From the NCBI RefSeq assembly GCF_022179325.1, contig NZ_BPQQ01000008.1, positions 1-64,000 of the forward strand: a stretch of 64,000 nucleotides of DNA, written 5' to 3'. The notes beneath the pieces were generated by a model. The model was not told where the DNA came from and searched no databases. It saw only the letters and a list, made by a program, of their open reading frames with translations. Source of the DNA: Methylobacterium isbiliense (GTDB taxonomy: Bacteria; Pseudomonadota; Alphaproteobacteria; Rhizobiales; Beijerinckiaceae). Below, piece by piece: positions 60,375 through 64,000 of this stretch; positions within the stretch are counted from its first letter, which is position 1; every line of letters starts with the position of its first letter. Made by a program: the position numbers and the translations under genes.

Positions 60375-61262
60375 TCAGGCCGGCGCCCCGATGATCGCCC
60401 GCCGCAGCCGGCCCGAGACCCAGTCGATGCCCGCGACCGTCACGAGGATCATCAGCACCAGGAAGGCGACCTGCTGCATCTCCAGCACCCGGATCAGCTC
60501 CGTCAGGTACTGGCCGATGCCCCCCGCTCCGACGATGCCGATGATCGTCGCCGAGCGGGTGTTCGATTCGAAGAAGTAGAGCACCTGGCTCGCCAGCACC
60601 GGCAGCACGCCGGGCAGGAGGCCGAAGCGGACGCGGTGGAGCGGGCTGCCGCCCGCGGCGGTCACGCCCTCCTGCGGCCGGCGGTCGGCGGCCTCGATCG
60701 CCTCCGAGAACAGCTTGCCGAAGGCGCCGAAATCCGAGCAGGCGATGGCGAGCGCCCCCGCGAAGGGGCCGAGCCCGACCACGTTGATCCAGATCAAGGC
60801 CCAGATCAGCACGTCGACCGCGCGGATCACGTCGAAGCCGCGCTTGACGGTGAAGCGCAGGAAGACGTTCGGCATCACGTTGCGGGCGGCCAGCAGCGCC
60901 ACCGGCAGGGCGAGGAGCGCGGCCGTGAGCGTGCCCAGGAAGGCGATGGCCAGCGTCTCGGCCAGGGCCTTGAGGAAGACGAGGCCCTGCCCCTCCGGCG
61001 AGGGCGGCAGCATCAGCACGGCGAACTCGCCGAGCCGGTGCAGCCCGGTGAGGATGCGCAGGAGCGAGAAGTCGAGCCGTACCATCGCCACGAGGGCGAG
61101 GCCGGCGAGGCCCGCCACCACGCCCGCGACGAGCAGGCGCCGGCGCAGCGGCACGGAAAAGACCTGCGGGTGGCGGGCGCGCAGGCCCGCAAGGTCGGCG
61201 AGGGCCGCCCGGCGCAGGGCGGATCGCTGCGGGGCGGATCTGGGCAGGGCGTCCCGGCTCAT
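60375..61262 (-). CDS. phnE: Phosphonate-type ABC transporter permease 2
   Basis: A 295-residue membrane permease with about six helices. Core motifs are [20 protein letters not shown], then [20 protein letters not shown] and [20 protein letters not shown], matching the PhnE EAA-like loop. ATG at 61262 overlaps the stop of the previous gene (ATGA). It is the last gene of the phnC-D-E-E operon and probably forms a heterodimer with its neighbour. Confidence 0.93.
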   Translation of the reverse strand: MSRDALPRSAPQRSALRRAALADLAGLRARHPQVFSVPLRRRLLVAGVVAGLAGLALVAMVRLDFSLLRILTGLHRLGEFAVLMLPPSPEGQGLVFLKALAETLAIAFLGTLTAALLALPVALLAARNVMPNVFLRFTVKRGFDVIRAVDVLIWALIWINVVGLGPFAGALAIACSDFGAFGKLFSEAIEAADRRPQEGVTAAGGSPLHRVRFGLLPGVLPVLASQVLYFFESNTRSATIIGIVGAGGIGQYLTELIRVLEMQQVAFLVLMILVTVAGIDWVSGRLRRAIIGAPA

Positions 61263-62143
61263 CGGGCGGCCTCCCGGCCGAGCAGGTGGTGGCGCAGGCG
61301 TTCGGTCGCGAGATCGATCCCGATCACCGTCAGGATGATCAGCAGCAGGATCGCGCTCACGTCCGAATAGTAGAAGTTGCGGATCGCCACGAGGAATTCC
61401 TGGCCGATCCCGCCCGCGCCGACGAAGCCCATCACGCCCGCGCCGCGCACGTTGATCTCGAAGCGCAGGAGCCCGTAGGAGGCGAAGTTCGACAGGACCT
61501 GCGGCATCACCGCGAAGCGCACGGTCTCGACCCAGGAGGCGCCAGTCGCGGTCAGCCCCTCGACGGGCTTCATGTCGATGTTCTCGACCACCTCCGCGAA
61601 CAGCTTGCCGAGCGCGCCCGCGGTGTGGATGGCGAGCGCCAGCACCCCCACCATCGGGCCGAGCCCGAAGGCGATCACGAAGATCAGCGCGAACACCACC
61701 TCCGGCACGGTGCGGCAGATCTCGAGCAGGCGCCGGGTGCCGAACCGGACCGCGCGGGAGGCCACGAGGTTGGAGGCGGCGGCGAAGCACAGCGCGAAGG
61801 CGGCGAGCCCCCCGAACAGGGTGCCGAGATAGGCCATCAGCAGCGTCTCGCCGAGCAGCGCCAGCCATTTCGGCAGGCCCCAGTACCAGGCGGCGAGGTC
61901 GCCGCCGAGGTTCGACAGGGTGAGCGGCGGGACGATCTGGGCGATGTAGGCGGTGAAGTTGCGGATGTTCTCCGCGAGCGTCAGCGGGCGCACCTCGGCG
62001 GCGAACCCGGCCAGCGCCACGAGCGCGAGGAGCAGCACCAGCAGGGCGAGGCCCCGCCGGCGCGCTCCCGCGACGCTCGCCGCGTAGGCCCCCGCGAGGG
62101 CCGAGGCCCGCGCGGGGGGCAATCTGTCGAGGGGCAGCGTCAC
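61259..62143 (-). CDS. phnE: Phosphonate-type ABC transporter permease 1
   Basis: A 294-residue permease with about six helices; LLMAYLGTLFGGLAAFALCF, then EICRTVPEVVFALIFVIAFG, and [20 protein letters not shown] mark it as PhnE. GTG at 62143 lies 11 bases after phnD. It resembles the downstream permease across the core, implying an old duplication. Confidence 0.93.
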   Translation of the reverse strand: MTLPLDRLPPARASALAGAYAASVAGARRRGLALLVLLLALVALAGFAAEVRPLTLAENIRNFTAYIAQIVPPLTLSNLGGDLAAWYWGLPKWLALLGETLLMAYLGTLFGGLAAFALCFAAASNLVASRAVRFGTRRLLEICRTVPEVVFALIFVIAFGLGPMVGVLALAIHTAGALGKLFAEVVENIDMKPVEGLTATGASWVETVRFAVMPQVLSNFASYGLLRFEINVRGAGVMGFVGAGGIGQEFLVAIRNFYYSDVSAILLLIILTVIGIDLATERLRHHLLGREAAR

Positions 62144-62154
62144 GCGCGGCCGCC

Positions 62155-63087
62155 TCAGGAGCGCTTGCGCTGCTCGTCGTTGTAGCGGAGCATCTCGATG
62201 ATCGGCTGGTAGTCCTTCAGCGTCACGGGCGTGAAGTCGAGGTCCTTGCCGTCGGAGAGCCGGTCGAAGGCGGCCTTGTCCTTCTTCGGCATCGCCGTGA
62301 GGGCGGTGCGGATCGCCTGCTTGAGGTCGTCCGGCAGGGCCGAGAGCATGGCGAAGGGGCCTTCGGGCAGGAAGTCCGACCGGAAGATCACCCGGAAGTC
62401 CGACTGCGCCATCGGCGAGCCGTCGGGCTTCTTCAGCATGCCCTTGGTGACCATGCGGGTGACGGCGGTGTCGGTCTCGGAGTTCCACAGGTTGGCGGCG
62501 GCGTCCGCCGTGCCCTGGACGAGCGCCAGCACGGCGTTCTCGTGGCTGCCCGCGTAGAAGGTCTTGCCGAACAGCTTGTCGACGTCGTGGCCGGCCTTCT
62601 GCAGGAAGAAGCGCGGCGCCTGGTTGCCGGAGGTCGAGTTGGGATCGACGAGGGCGAGGTTCTTGCCCTTGAGGTCCTCGATCTTCTGGTAGGGGCTGTC
62701 GGCGCGCACGTAGATCACCGAGTAGTAGCCCGAGGCGCCGTTGTCGTGCTTCTGGTTGACCACCGGCTCGGTCTTCACGCCGGTCATCACCGCGCGGGCG
62801 AACGAGGCCGGGCCGTAGAAGGCGATGTGGATGTTGCCGGCGCGCTGGCCCTCGATCACCGCCGCGTAGTCGTTGGCGACCCGCAGCTTCACCGGCACGC
62901 CGATCTCCTTGGTGAGATAGGCGGTGAGCGGGGTGTAGCGGTCGACGGTGCCGGAGGCGTTCTCGGCCGGGATCACCCCGAGGGTGAGCTCGGGGTACTT
63001 GGCCTTCCAGTCCTGCGCGAGGGCGGGCGCGGCGAGACAGGCGAACGCCGCGGCGGCGGCGCCCGCGAGGGTGCGTCGGGTGAGCAT
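62155..63087 (-). CDS. phnD: Phosphonate ABC transporter periplasmic binding protein
   Basis: A 310-residue protein with a signal peptide (about 1-24, ending PALAQD) and the PhnD fold: ELTLGVIPAENASGTVDRYT, then HIAFYGPASFARAV, VDPNSTSGNQAPRFFLQKAG and FYAGSHENAVLALVQGTADA. The Ser/Thr-rich phosphonate-binding loop (NSTSGNQ) is present. It could bind phosphonates, phosphite or phosphate esters. It lies 89 bases after phnC. Confidence 0.94.
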   Translation of the reverse strand: MLTRRTLAGAAAAAFACLAAPALAQDWKAKYPELTLGVIPAENASGTVDRYTPLTAYLTKEIGVPVKLRVANDYAAVIEGQRAGNIHIAFYGPASFARAVMTGVKTEPVVNQKHDNGASGYYSVIYVRADSPYQKIEDLKGKNLALVDPNSTSGNQAPRFFLQKAGHDVDKLFGKTFYAGSHENAVLALVQGTADAAANLWNSETDTAVTRMVTKGMLKKPDGSPMAQSDFRVIFRSDFLPEGPFAMLSALPDDLKQAIRTALTAMPKKDKAAFDRLSDGKDLDFTPVTLKDYQPIIEMLRYNDEQRKRS

Positions 63088-63176
63088 CGGTCCATCCTCT
63101 GGTGTGGGCGCGGGGCGTGACCCCGCGCGGCGCGCGGCAGCACTCTCCCGCGCGGAACTGGTCTCCGGCGCGGCTC

Positions 63177-63983
<807 letters not shown>

Positions 63984-64000
63984 CCGTCCGTCCGGTTCGC

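Overview
This 64 kb window is high-GC DNA, roughly 70% or more by eye, with long spurious antisense reading frames typical of such genomes. Gene content points to an alphaproteobacterium, most likely Methylobacterium. Markers are gapR, the F1-ATPase zeta inhibitor (DUF1476), the order plsX-fabH-ihfA-merR, a NepR/EcfG-type general stress sigma factor, a glycerate 2-kinase next to pyruvate kinase, and many MHYT, PAS and chemoreceptor-like signalling proteins. The genus is inferred from gene content; no search was run.

Region 0-8.7 kb: a cut-off gene at the left edge, an MHYT-PAS-GGDEF-EAL protein with a broken GGDEF motif and an intact EAL site, then a minus-strand cluster of LuxR-type regulator, membrane-fusion protein, processive family-2 glycosyltransferase and a Cache-HAMP sensor. 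The cluster resembles the c-di-GMP-activated mixed-linkage beta-glucan system bgsBA of Sinorhizobium. Region 8.7-16.7 kb: a G1 (glutamic) peptidase, a vanadium haloperoxidase/PAP2 protein, a class III cyclase fused to TolB-like and TPR regions, a caspase-fold protein and small unknown proteins.

Region 16.7-20.6 kb: a GntR-controlled catabolic cluster (class II aldolase, isopropylmalate/tartrate dehydrogenase-like and ketopantoate reductase-like enzymes) with matching TTGCATGC sites in two of its promoter gaps. Region 20.6-30 kb: divergent MHYT hybrid histidine kinase and PAS-LuxR regulator, a CsbD-like stress cassette, tRNA-Thr(UGU), and secreted or membrane proteins of unknown role. Region 30-39.7 kb: gapR, a nucleoside deaminase, an N-formylglutamate amidohydrolase-like enzyme, an EamA transporter, glycerate kinase, pyruvate kinase, an alpha/beta hydrolase, a TPR protein and ribosomal protein L36.

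Region 40-46 kb: a globin-coupled chemoreceptor, an unusual protein with a NepR-like N-terminus joined to an EcfG-type sigma factor, a PilZ-containing receptor-like protein, a periplasmic binding protein and a beta-hydroxyacid dehydrogenase. Region 46-50.4 kb: miaA, serB, tag, an HD hydrolase, a tyrosine-phosphatase-like protein and the ATPase zeta inhibitor. Region 50.5-55.6 kb: the prkA - DUF444 - spoVR-family stress operon. Region 56-60.3 kb: small proteins, merR, ihfA, fabH and plsX. Region 60.3-64 kb: a complete phosphonate-type ABC importer phnC-phnD-phnE-phnE.

The most unusual items are the NepR-sigma fusion, the bgsBA-like glucan cluster next to a c-di-GMP enzyme, the bacterial G1 peptidase and the GntR cluster with paired operators. 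Several short tandem repeats occur between or inside genes.
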